This document shows, piece by piece, positions 45,305 to 55,021 of a stretch of DNA of 64,000 nt (positions are counted from its first letter, which is position 1; each line of letters opens with the position of its first letter). The position numbers were made by a program, and so were the translations under genes. Below the pieces are notes generated by a model, which was not told where the DNA came from, did no database searches, and worked only from the letters and a program-made list of their open reading frames with translations. This stretch comes from Rostrohypoxylon terebratum (Eukaryota; Ascomycota; Sordariomycetes; Xylariales; Hypoxylaceae), in the NCBI GenBank assembly GCA_022497145.1, contig MU385904.1, forward strand, positions 124,001-188,000, read 5' to 3'.

Positions 45305-45359
45305 ATGTGTGGTAACGAAGATTCTGCCGGGCGGTAAGGAGCTACCCCACACTAGCAGC

Positions 45360-45409
45360 TTAGGACCTTAGGACCTTAGGTAGGTCCTAAATCCTAGGAC
45401 CTAGGTACC
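45360..45409. repeat. TTAGGACC direct and inverted repeats in the U2/BET2 promoter
   Basis: Two direct TTAGGACC copies, then TAGGTCCTAA (inverted), CCTAGGACCTAGG and a KpnI-like GGTACC. The array could fold into a hairpin. It sits between the divergent U2 and Rab GGTase genes. Confidence 0.7.
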
Positions 45410-45592
45410 CATGTAGCTTAGGCAGGTACCCCACCTCCGTTTTTCAACCAAAGGAATTTTTAAGCCGTTGCCTGCTGCTGCGCCAACCTGACCACGTAAA
45501 ATTCACTCCACCCGCTGAGAAATCCGCGCCTTTCTTTCTGTCGATCCAAATATTTGCTGTTACATGTCACAACATCTTCAACGGTTTTGAAG

Positions 45593-46692
45593 ATGTCAGG
45601 GATCCAAAAACTACCAGACGAACTACAGCTTGCGACCGCAGCACACGTAAAGTACATACAAAGCCTGGACACGAAGAAGGATGAATATGAATACTGGCTT
45701 ACCGAACATCTTCGCCTGAACGGACTGTATTGGGGGCTGACCGCACTCCATTTGCTCCGACACCCCGACGCTTTACCTCGGAATGAAGCCATAAATTTCG
45801 TACTTTCTTGCCAACACGAGACCGGCGGATTTGGCGCTGCGCCCGGCCATGACGCACACATGCTCTACACAGTCAGCGCCGTCCAGATCCTTGTTCTGCT
45901 CGACGCTTTGGACGAGTTAGAGAAGCGCGGCAAGGGTAGTGGCAAAGCTCAAGTGGGCAAGTGTGAGTCAACCGGTCACGTCTCAGTTTACTTGGATCCT
46001 TATTTGTTATTACTACTTATTCCACTTATAATCATGTGTAGTTCAACTCTCTAATCCTTGTTCTAGTCATAGCAGATCTCCAGAATCGAGAAACTGGCGC
46101 ATTTGCGGGTGATGAATGGGGAGAAGAAGATACGCGATTTCTCTATGGCGGACTCAACGCTCTGTCCCTCCTAGGTCTGCTAGACTTAGTCGACTTGAAC
46201 AAAGCAGTCGAATACGTTGTGGCGTGCGCCAATTTTGACGGTGGCTACGGCGTTAGTCCGGGCGCCGAGAGTCACTCCGGTCAAATTTTTACGTGTGTGG
46301 CTGCTCTTGCCATCGCCGGTCGCAAAGACCTAATCGATGTCGACAAGTTAGGCAGCTGGCTGAGCGAGAGACAAGTCGCCCGCGGCGGCTTCAATGGCAG
46401 ACCAGAGAAGCATGAAGATGTATGCTACAACTGGTGGGTATTGGCCAGCCTGGCGATCATTGACCGCGCACACTGGATCGACAGGGAAAAGCTCATCAAG
46501 TTCACTCTCAGCTGCCAAGACGCCGAGAAAGGTGGCCTGTCAGACCGACCTGGTAACATGGTCGACATCTGGCACACCTTTTTTGGCTTGACGGGCTTAA
46601 GTCTGCTCGATTATCCTGACGTGGAACACATCGACCCCGTGTATGCTCTGCCGAAATCTACGATAGATCGAGTATTCGGTAGGACAACATAA
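45593..46692 (+). CDS. BET2: Rab geranylgeranyltransferase (GGTase-II) beta subunit, 331 aa
   Basis: Catalytic zinc-binding subunit that attaches geranylgeranyl groups to C-terminal cysteines of Rab GTPases with Rep/Mrs6 and the alpha subunit Bet4. Exons 45593..45962 and 46067..46692, intron 45963..46066 (104 nt, GTGAGT...TTCTAG). The frame opens upstream without ATG, so 45593 (MSGIQKLPDE) is the start. Prenyltransferase beta repeats are visible: LSCQHETGGFGAAPGHDAHMLYT, YVVACANFDGGYGVSPGAESHSGQ, RQVARGGFNGRPEKHEDVCY, LSCQDAEKGGLSDRPGNMVDIWH. The zinc ligands Asp and Cys lie in HEDVCYNWW and the His in VDIWHTFFG. Length matches Bet2/RABGGTB. No membrane segment; cytosolic. Confidence 0.95.
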
Positions 46693-47147
46693 CTATGCAG
46701 CAGCCTCGAAACTGTCTCCGACTCATTCGTCTTCGTCTCCTGTGCAACATTGACAACACCGAGAGAACAATGATGACCAAATCTGCAGATTGTAATTTAG
46801 CATCTGGATTGGTATTAGGTAGCATCTACCATCTCTTGCAATCTAATAACCTACTAGCTTATTCCCAAATGATAGTTAGGATACAAGGCAAGAGTAGATC
46901 AACTCCAGATGCTTTCCCTCTCTCCCTTGTTCAATTACGTCATACGGGGTTTAGGGTTACATCTGCACATCTCATTCAATGGTCACTAGATCCAATTCAA
47001 ATCTAATCTTCACGTCTCTCGACATTCAGGAAAGGGTTAAGTAGAGGGTATATCTTCATTATTTATATACACTTGGTATGAAGATAGACTAGCCCTCAGC
47101 AAGCCGCTTTTCATACAAGATATTTATAGATATTTATACATTTTCAT
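46693..47147. other. Convergent spacer, nothing recognised
   Basis: About 455 bp between the 3' ends of BET2 and the cupin gene. One GGGGTTTAGGGTTA string (about 46945-46958) resembles telomeric repeat but is a single copy. Confidence 0.4.
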
Positions 47148-47626
47148 TTATGCGGCGTCCGCCTTTCGCTGTCCAGTATAGAAAGCGAGACCATAGTCGT
47201 CCGTAGTGAAGGTGATCTTAGAGCCCTTGGGGAAGTAGAAGACGTCGCCGGGAACTGCGTGCACCTTGTTGCCAGTCTCGTCGCTGATGTCGAAGCTACC
47301 CTCGATGATGATTTTCACTAGCAAGATCTGATTAGTTGACTAACTTCAAAGAAGGATCGGATAGGCAAGTCTCACTTTCATGGTAGGTGTACGCGTATAC
47401 TAGTGGGGTTCCCTTCTCAAGTCGGTAGAATCCGGCTGATATGGGCTTCTCAGGGTCAATCTTGTCGCTGTCATGAAGTTAGCCATTGTATGCACCTGGG
47501 AGGAATCCGTACTCGAACTTACGACGAGGAAACATCTCCAAGGAAAGCGTTCTCGTTGGCGATTAGTGGAGGCTTGACGCTAGACGCTTTCGCGTAGTAG
47601 GACATCGCGACGGGAGAGGAGGCCAT
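47148..47626 (-). CDS. EutQ-like small cupin protein, 121 aa
   Basis: Exons 47626..47523, 47467..47376 and 47317..47148; introns 47522..47468 (55 nt, GTAAGT...GACAG) and 47375..47318 (58 nt, GTGAGA...GCTAG). Neither exon set is visible as one long frame, but splicing gives a continuous cupin: IANENAFLGDVSSS, then GFYRLEKGTPLVYAYTYHEMKIIIEG (cupin motif 1 region), DISDETGNKVHAVPGDVFYFPKGSKITF (motif 2 region) and DYGLAFYTGQRK at the C-terminus. This is the pattern of fungal ethanolamine-utilisation EutQ-like RmlC cupins. The reaction in fungi is not established. Only one or two His in motif 1, so metal binding is uncertain. No signal peptide. A second Met at residue 8 is an alternative start. 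Confidence 0.85.
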
Positions 47627-49244
47627 TTCGGATTTTTTCTTGCTAACTTTGCTGATCAAAGATCCCATAACACTGATTGACTGGCTTTTAGATGTTGTTC
47701 TTGACTGGAACTACCGTCGATATGCTTCTCTTGCTAACCGTGAACGATGCACAACTTATATACGTCCGGACAGCCCCTCTATCTCCTCAAAATCCCGAAC
47801 GCTTTCCGACTGACATCTTTACCCTTATCCCGAATTCGGCCACGATAACTTTCAGCGACGTCGCCCAGATGCTACTACCTCCGGTCAGGAGATAACGCTG
47901 GACCTACGGTTTTCCACGACCCAGGCGCGAAATCCAGACCGGCGACCTATACTTAGGTAAATCTAGGGTCCTTTCCGTTTACGGCGGGGTCGAGAAGCTT
48001 GCATTATCTCTCGACCCAAGTCTCAAGATCTGCGGCTAGCAGGTCGCCCAATTGGCAGCGCCGATTGGACGGGGATGGCTCGGCATCGCGTTTAGATAAG
48101 CTATAACTCTGGGGTACGGATCTTTCGAGGGAATGGACTTAAAGCGGCGCGAGGAAGAGTCGATAAACGGGAATTAGGGTGAGATCCTCTTGCTGCGTGC
48201 CCCGCACCCGTCGAGGATAGATATCTTGCATGCGAGAGCCCCAATCGCAACGTCGATTGATCGTATTTGTAATGGTAATAGTATCCTATGCTTATTAGCC
48301 AATCTTGTCTGGTTGCGCTAAGGATTGGCTCGCGGATTACACGTCATATAAGATATTGATTTTCGTGCCTCGATGTTTCACTCCTGTCCCATCGCATCCA
48401 ACGTCTTCGTGGTCACCGGACGAATTGTGTTACGCATTATCCTTTTAGACCGATGCGCGGAATTGCACCGTGATGCTACTCGTGGATACGGCTGGTTGTA
48501 CGAATAGGGAAATAAAAAGACAAACTCGACAGTAGCTCAGTTTTCCCTTCGGTCGGCGATAACGTTGGTCATATATACCATAGGTATTCTCTTTTACTCG
48601 AAGGAAATCAGAAGTGTCTCGGCAGGACGGGGCTCCTGAATATGAGGTCGGGTCAAGTATATCTGCTCTCGTATCTCCATCTTTGGTGTTGTTGGCGTCG
48701 TGGACATCACCATGCCTAATATCACGCGAGTCAGTTAAGTGCCAACGAATGGATTAATCATGATCAATTCTAGCACTTGCCAAGGAAGACAAAATTTGTT
48801 TAAGCAAGTCGGCTCTCTTATCTTTCTCTTGAATTCCTCCGCACATAGACTCCACATTCTGTTCTATGATGTCTGTGGCGTTTTCTACTGGATACGTTAG
48901 AGCGCTGAGGGGCTTCCGCTCAATCCGCTTAACGCTTGGATTTTAGTTGGCTGGACAAGCCTATATTCTAGGGCGTGTAGGCCTAGAAATCCTGAGTCAC
49001 TGAGTCACTGTCAAGTACGGGCCTCGTTCAAGGACTCGAAGCTCACTAAATCCTCTACGGCACGGGCCGTTAGCGTGCCCTTATTTTGGGGATACCACCG
49101 CTTGGAAAGCGCTTACAACCCATTAAAAACGTTGCATATAACATCCAAAAGATGCAACAGCTATCCAAATTGAATCTGTTTAAGGTAAAGGCAATTGCTT
49201 TCGTGCGTTGCTCTTCACATGTTATTACTGTTCATATATCCTGT
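47627..49244. other. Intergenic, no gene recognised
   Basis: About 1.6 kb, of mixed composition, upstream of the cupin gene and downstream of the DOMON gene. Short frames only, none with an ATG and splice support. Confidence 0.4.
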
Positions 49245-50628
49245 TTACGCTTTCTCGGATTTCCCCATCATAGGTTTAGACTCTTCATCTCGTAGGGTCG
49301 CTGAAGAAGATGTGTCATCCTCTTCATCCTCCTCATCATCAACATCATTTAGAGCAAAATAATTGACCAGGTCATCCTTTGGTTCATCCGTGTTCAGCTT
49401 CTCATTGCGAGCAGCCTGCATTCTTTTCCACACCAACCAAGCTATGAGCCCGACTGCTTCCAAACCTACTACAAACCCCATTATTCCGATAGTAAGATGG
49501 GAATATCCACGAAGGGTGATGCCGGCGATGAGATTGGTCCAGCCTCCGAGCATCACGAACCTTCCGAGATACATGTGAGAATAGGAGAGCCATGTACGAC
49601 GACGAAGACGCAGAAATATCATGTGATGACGCCAGCCGAGAATACCCTGAAGGTCGAGGCAGGCCACAAGTATGATGCCAAAAACTTGATGGAAGTGCCT
49701 GATTTTATAATCAAGAACAAGCGCTGGTAGAGCACCGGCAATCGTGAACACTGACGCGATGAGTTGTATAGCCCAGTGGTATTTGAAGGCCTTCAGACGT
49801 CCAGATCGCATGGCTATTACTCCGAGAGGGAAGATGAATAAAAACGCAATACTCATAATAATCCCATGCGCGTGTAGCATGAGATTATGTGTCGGCAATG
49901 AGTGGCCGTAGGCGGCTGACCGACTGGGACTCTCGCTGACGCCTATGGCTTGTATATCGTATACGATCGAAGGTGGGTTTCCATGTATTTAACGACCGCG
50001 CCATGTCCACATAAAAGTTCCCCCATCCACCTGCACTCTGGTGATGGGCGTGCATATCTAAATGAGTGTTGTATGAAAAGTCTTCGAATTTCTGCTTGTT
50101 GTTCCATGCCCACAACCACGGCTGAGAATTCGACGTGGTCGAGATCTTAGTTCCGGGGAAGAGGTGGCAGGAGTGGCAGATAATGGAGGCAACCGAGGAT
50201 ACGGTGCGAGGGTCTGACGGGGACTCTTGCCAGTCGGCGCGTAATAGACGTAACTCGGCTCCGTCTTGCACGTCCTCGTTGGTGATGAGGAGTGGCTGTG
50301 TGTGACCGATTGACTTCCGGATGCTGATGATGGGTTCATCGGACGTCAATGGGTCGCCGTAGACGATGAACATGAGTGCTCCTTCCATCACTTCACCTAG
50401 ACCGATGGCGGTCCAGCCCAGAGCTGTGTCATGAGGGCGGGTGACGCTCATGGTTAGGAAAATATCGTGGGCACTGGTAGAGGCATTGTAATGTGTCAAC
50501 ATGCTCATGCAGAAGTTTACTTCGTCGAATCCATCTCCAGACTTGCAGTACTGAACTGGCTCCGTGGCGGCGAGATGAGCAAAGGAGAAAAAACTCGCTG
50601 CCAGCGAGAAGAGAGCACTGCACTTCAT
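49245..50628 (-). CDS. DOMON and cytochrome b561 domain protein, about 444 aa
   Basis: Putative membrane oxidoreductase moving electrons from or to an extracellular haem domain. A signal peptide (residues 1-22) precedes a cellobiose-dehydrogenase-like DOMON domain (YCKSGDGFDEVNFCMSM, GWTAIGLGEVMEGALMFIVYG), then a five-helix b561 module with candidate haem histidines in MLHAHGIIM, FKYHWAIQ, IRHFHQVFG and SYSHMYLGR, and an acidic cytosolic tail. The two domains are in different frames. A 49-nt intron 49964..49916 (GTATAC...GTCAG) joins them cleanly, but it lacks a good branch site, and the region it removes also reads as plausible linker (GNPPSIVYDIQAIGVSESPS) in the second frame, so a single-base frameshift is the alternative. 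Confidence 0.78.
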
Positions 50629-50723
50629 CCTGGAGATACACTCTCTTGCAACTTCGGAGGGCTCGGATTTAGAGAAGGGGGAGCAGAAAGATCCATTGCA
50701 AAGAATAAGATCAAGCCTTTTCG

Positions 50724-51182
50724 ATGAACTCGACTAGAACACGCTATATACCTTCAGAGGCGGGGTATGCTGACACTGCTATCTGTCTAGCTGCGGTGTA
50801 TATGCAGTCAGACTATGGCGACACAGAGTCCTTGGAAATCGACCTCGAAAATCGACCTCTTGAGGTTAGCGATCCTGCAGAGAAATGCCGTGCCACGAGT
50901 CTGGTAGTGGGGATATTCAAGCGGATCTGCTTACGAAGTGGACTTTGCATGACGTTCAATTGGGTAATTGCTGAGACCCTATTGATGATCGTCCCCAGGA
51001 ATTGGACAATGCAGAAGTTCCCTTGTTGGAAAGCGAGCATCCTACGCACATCGAATCCTCCTTTCCAGTCCTTTCCTTCTTTCCGACTACATGCTTTCCG
51101 ACCTGTCCAGTTGAATGAGGGTTGGTATTTGGAAACGAAACGTGAAGTGATCAAATACCGGAGCGATTTGCTAATTTTATGA
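50724..51182 (+). CDS. Possible hypothetical protein, 152 aa
   Basis: Open ATG frame diverging from the DOMON gene by 95 bp. It has no signal peptide; one moderately hydrophobic stretch (MTFNWVIAETLLMIV) lies in the middle. Codon usage is mixed and a 113-codon frame lies antisense. No family recognised. It could be chance. Confidence 0.25.
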   Translation: MNSTRTRYIPSEAGYADTAICLAAVYMQSDYGDTESLEIDLENRPLEVSDPAEKCRATSLVVGIFKRICLRSGLCMTFNWVIAETLLMIVPRNWTMQKFPCWKASILRTSNPPFQSFPSFRLHAFRPVQLNEGWYLETKREVIKYRSDLLIL

Positions 51183-51537
51183 AGGACCTACCTAGGTCCT
51201 ACTGTGCGTTCCCACATGATCTTCATCAAGCCGTTGAAATCAACATCCGGTCTCACTAATTGTCATATGAATCATGAGAAAGTGCCCATATCCGACATCA
51301 AATATTCATATCCACTGGAAGTTTCCCACGTTATATCTCGCCACGGGACGGAATAATGCGATACTAGGCTCGGAGGTTGATTATGAGGGTATTCATAGTC
51401 CGGATGTGGGTATCCGTGCCGGTACCGAGCTATGGGGACTTGACGGCTCCGAACAGTACGAATTGTGGCATAAGTGGCACAGGTATACCTTTGCTAAATT
51501 GCGCCATATTTCAAGCTGGCCAATGGGCACATCGCTT
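51183..51537. other. Intergenic left of the MITE
   Basis: About 355 bp. It begins with the inverted repeat AGGACCTACCTAGGTCCT (51183-51200). No gene. Confidence 0.4.
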
Positions 51538-51545
51538 ACAGAAAA
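51538..51545. repeat. Target site duplication, left copy
   Basis: ACAGAAAA directly before the left terminal inverted repeat; the same octamer follows the right repeat. Confidence 0.85.
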
Positions 51546-51570
51546 CGGGCCGCCTAAACGGACGGACATC
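51546..51570 (+). repeat. MITE left terminal inverted repeat
   Basis: 25 bp, perfect match to the reverse complement of 52001-52025. Confidence 0.92.
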
Positions 51571-52000
51571 AGCTAAGAACGGACGGACATCCACCCACAC
51601 TATACGGGACTGAGGCAAGTCTGGTGGATACCTTCTTTAGAGTACGCTCTCTCATACAACTTTAAGTATCTTTTAGACATGTTGTTCCTTAAGGAGGCCA
51701 CTTATTGTATACATTGTATACCTCACTGTTCTTGTCCTAAAGCTTGTAATAAATACTGAACATAAACCTACCTATGTCATAGACAGGCAAGTACAAGTGC
51801 TTATTCAGTAATACTAGAAGCACTAAAAAGCTTTCGCAACAGTATATCTATGGTGCCTAGGTAGGTAGGTAGGTATATTTTTGTGGTGACAACGTCAAAA
51901 AACACCATCACGTCTAAAAGATATTTAAATTTATTAGGTACTAGTTGTACCTAGATCTAAGTATCCACAAGACTTGCCTCGATTTCGTATAGTGTGGGTG

Positions 52001-52025
52001 GATGTCCGTCCGTTTAGGCGGCCCG
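52001..52025 (-). repeat. MITE right terminal inverted repeat
   Basis: 25 bp, reverse complement of the left end; homology extends another 30-40 bp inward. Confidence 0.92.
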
Positions 52026-52033
52026 ACAGAAAA
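52026..52033. repeat. Target site duplication, right copy
   Basis: ACAGAAAA directly after the right terminal inverted repeat. Confidence 0.85.
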
Positions 52034-52554
52034 TGGACCGGCATTGTGTGCACATAAAAGTCCGGCTCCCGATAGAATGGATGACCTCAAGGAACATGGT
52101 GTCTAGACTCATTGTTTTTTCAAAGATCTCTTCAATTTCTCGATCACCTAAACAGACATCAACTCACTCATATGATGGCTAATGAGTAGTAATTTGATAG
52201 TACCTATTCTGTTGAAATATACCTAATATTTGAAATTTTATTTTATGTAGGCAAAGCATCCCGACAACGGAATCTATAGAGAGTGCTATATCACGTCGAA
52301 CCAACCCAGGATTCGCAATTCTTGAAAAGACAGGACTCCAACCACATATTTCCAACCTTTCTTAAGACTTTCAAAATGGGTAGGGAGAAAGGCTCTTATA
52401 TACATACATCTTACTACCTATCTCCCTTAGCCCCATCTCAGGTTTTGACAAATCCTAACATCGAAATCTCATCTGCGTAACCCAATTGCACATAACTTGA
52501 CCAACACAACTGCAGCATGAACATGCCTAAGCATTATGGTTAGTAGGAATTCTG
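52034..52554. other. Intergenic right of the MITE
   Basis: About 520 bp, AT-rich; no gene seen. It includes the 3' flank of the small secreted protein gene. Confidence 0.35.
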
Positions 52555-52785
52555 CTAGGCATCTTCTGTATGTTTGTGTCTTGCCTTTAAAGCCCTCGCA
52601 TTGTTGTCCGTTCCACCAATGCATGATAACGTTTGGTTGTCTCTGAATCGAAATTGGTTGTAACAGGCGTTGGCATTGATAACATCGGCGCAGTCATCGG
52701 TCTCTGCAAGCTCTCGAGTGCATTCGGGGAACTGTCCAAGAGCCAGGCCAAGCCAGAGAAGTGTAAACGAGAGTGATAGCTTCAT
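52555..52785 (-). CDS. Small cysteine-rich secreted protein, 76 aa
   Basis: Starts at the ATG giving MKLSLSFTLLWLGLALGQFP, a strong signal peptide with cleavage near residue 17. The frame upstream to 53022 has no ATG advantage and would destroy this signal. The mature part of about 59 residues has four cysteines (about 22, 32, 41, 55), enough for two disulphides, one N-glycosylation sequon (NQT) and a basic tail (ALKARHKH). This fits effector-like or antimicrobial small secreted proteins, but no family is recognised. It sits about 0.5 kb from the MITE and 1.1 kb from a secreted DUF1996 gene. Confidence 0.65.
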   Translation of the reverse strand: MKLSLSFTLLWLGLALGQFPECTRELAETDDCADVINANACYNQFRFRDNQTLSCIGGTDNNARALKARHKHTEDA

Positions 52786-53841
52786 TTTGTATGCGAGAAG
52801 AAGTGTTTGGCCGAGATGATTTGAGGTGAGGTGATCACGGTGAAGCTTTTCTGAAAATTCTGCTAGGTAGACATGTATATTAAAGATTCTAGGTATTTTT
52901 GGAACAGGTAAGATGTCATCAACCAAATATAACAGTTCATCTTTTACGGTGGCGTATATGATAGGGGGTTCGCAGCATGCCTTAATTAGTGATTTTAGCC
53001 GATGGTGGACGCAAGCTGCCAACCCAACATTTCCCCGTATTATGTCAGTTGTGTGTAAGTAATAACCAAGAGGTCAATCCCTCTTCTCATTTGCCAGGAA
53101 TGGTACTCATTTTATAAGTTAAAGTGCGGGGACGGTGAAGAAGGAAACCGGCATCAATCATTCCGCTCTAATAGGAGTCATCACGTTATACAGACCGGGT
53201 ATGACACTGAGAAATGCGAATGCCCTGGACTCACTAGAACCTTCTGCTTAGGCCTGTGTGTCGATCTCTATGTGAAAAATGGACAGGAAAAACTAGAAGG
53301 ATCTTTGAATCTTGTAAGATGTGGTAGTATACTAGGTATATGCAGTACTTGGGAGGAAATTGTTACGAATCGCAGGCATGGGACTATGTCGAGTTTCCAC
53401 GACAACGTAAGGACCATGAAAAATTTGAAATTCAATTAAAGAATCATCTACCGACTAGACCTTTATATATACTATATTGATAGATCAGAGATGCCAAATA
53501 GCTAGACGAGGCTACCTTAATAATCTATGGATATCTCATTCATCGACGTCTCCTTCTCCCTGTGCAAGTCCCGAACGAGTAAATGGTCTCCACATTAACC
53601 GGACTCAACGTCGAGCGGTTCGCCTATGGAATTCTTTTCTGATATTAAGGGCCGATATCATCCGGGACCGAAAACCAAGCATGTTTTCTTTGTAGGTGTG
53701 GCAAGGACGGCAATGCTTTGCGGCGGAGGAAAGACCTGCCATGACCCATATCATATCTATCACGGCCCTCTTCTGACTTTTCACATCCTTTCTGGATCCA
53801 CCACGGTCCATAGACTAATAGCTCAGTGAACTCTTGTCGAT
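52786..53841. other. Divergent spacer, nothing recognised
   Basis: About 1.05 kb between the small secreted protein gene and the DUF1996 gene. AT-rich and without supported frames. Confidence 0.4.
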
Positions 53842-55021
53842 ATGCAGCTAAACACTTTCATTACAGCCTTGGGGCTGTTTGCGCCCGCCAACGCATTACT
53901 TCGATTCGGATGTTCGAGTCTGACCGTCCAACGCCTGGACCCCCTGGTCAACCCGGGGATGAACCCTTCCGCTCATCTTCACCAGATTATTGGAGGTGTA
54001 TGGAACAAATGAGAACTCATAATCTGGAAGCGTGACTGACGTGCGTTAGAATTCTTTCAATGCGTCGATGCCACCGGAGGAGCATGACTTGCCCGGGCTA
54101 TCGACCTGCACGAGTTGTCAATTCACGGAAGATTTCTCCAACTACTGGACCGCTGTCCTATTTTACCGTGCCAAGAATGGTACGTTCAAGAGGGTCCCGC
54201 AGATCAACCAGGCGGGTATGGAAGGCACTCAGGGAGGCATGGTAAGATTTGGATGGACACCAAAGTCGGGTGATATTCTAATTTGATGAGGAAGGTTGTA
54301 TATTACATGAGTGATGCGCTATTCGACACTGCTCAAAAGTCAACGGTGACAGCTTTCAAGCCCGGCTTCCGCATGCTCGTGGGTGACGCGGTATTCCGTG
54401 ACCGCGAACAGGCCCGGAAGTTCCGACAACTTACCTACATCTGCATGGAGAACCAAGGTACCAGAGCACCGGAATACATTGGATTCCCAGACAAACCCTG
54501 CCGCGGCGGTATCATGGCCAACCACCGATTCCCAACTTGCTGGGATGGCAAGAACCTCGATTCTCCTAACCACCAAGATCACGTTGCTTACCCAGAATCC
54601 GGGACCTTCGAGTCAGGTGGCCCGTGCCCTGCCACTCACCCTGTCCGTCTCCCGCAGATTCTCCTCGAGACGATGTGGGATACCAGGGCATTCAACGACC
54701 CTGCTGACTTCACTGACGGCCGTCAACCATTCGTGTGGTCCACTGGTGACGCCACCGGCTATTCCAGCCACGCCGACTACCTATTCGGATGGAAGGACGA
54801 CTCCCTCCAGAAGGCGATGGACGGCCACACCTACGTCTCCGCGCCGATGCTTAAGACCCAGACCATCGCCCAGCAGAACCAGTGCAAGGTTCCTGACATG
54901 GTAAATGAAGATATTGACAGCTGTAAGTGCTTGTCTCTCCTCAATGAAACAGGGTTCCTAGGAGCTAATTATCGTGTTCGCAGGGTTGACTGCCCTCCCG
55001 GGCGAGAATCCGGTGGTATAG
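53842..55021 (+). CDS. Secreted DUF1996-domain protein, about 337 aa
   Basis: Exons 53842..53997, 54050..54241, 54295..54922 and 54984..55021; introns of 52, 53 and 61 nt (GTATGG...TTAG, GTAAGA...GAAG, GTAAGT...GCAG). Splicing rebuilds the family line: signal peptide MQLNTFITALGLFAPANA, then LLRFGCSSLTVQRLDPLVNP, HLHQIIGGNSFNASM, TCTSCQFTEDFSNYWTAVLFYR, GFRMLVGDAVFRD, YICMENQG, NHRFPTCWDGKNLDSPNHQDHV, YSSHADYLFGWKD, and the C-terminal WLTALPGENPVV encoded by the 38-nt last exon. Extracellular, often in wall or lytic secretomes; biochemical function of DUF1996 is unknown, with conserved His/Asp/Cys suggesting metal binding or hydrolysis (inference). It lacks the WSC or CBM tail of longer relatives. 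Confidence 0.9.

Larger units (their letters stand above)
51546..52025. mobile_element. 480-bp non-autonomous DNA transposon (MITE), hAT-like
   Basis: Both ends carry the same perfect 25-bp terminal inverted repeat beginning CGGGCCGCCTAAACGG (51546-51570 and complement of 52001-52025). Inverted similarity continues inward (CCACCCACACTATACG, then GAGGCAAGTCT) with a few mismatches. The left arm has an extra partial copy of ACGGACGGACATC, 19 bp further in. An 8-bp duplication ACAGAAAA flanks the element exactly. No transposase; the interior is AT-rich with a CCTAGG-(TAGG)n tract. An 8-bp duplication is the hAT habit, although hAT ends usually start CA or TA, so the superfamily is inference. Confidence 0.9.

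Noticed and set aside
51274..51576. 100-codon plus-strand frame entering the MITE
   Set aside because: Lacks family or splice support, and its end is transposon terminal repeat.
54383..54904. 173-codon plus-strand frame
   Set aside because: Out-of-frame shadow of the DUF1996 third exon.
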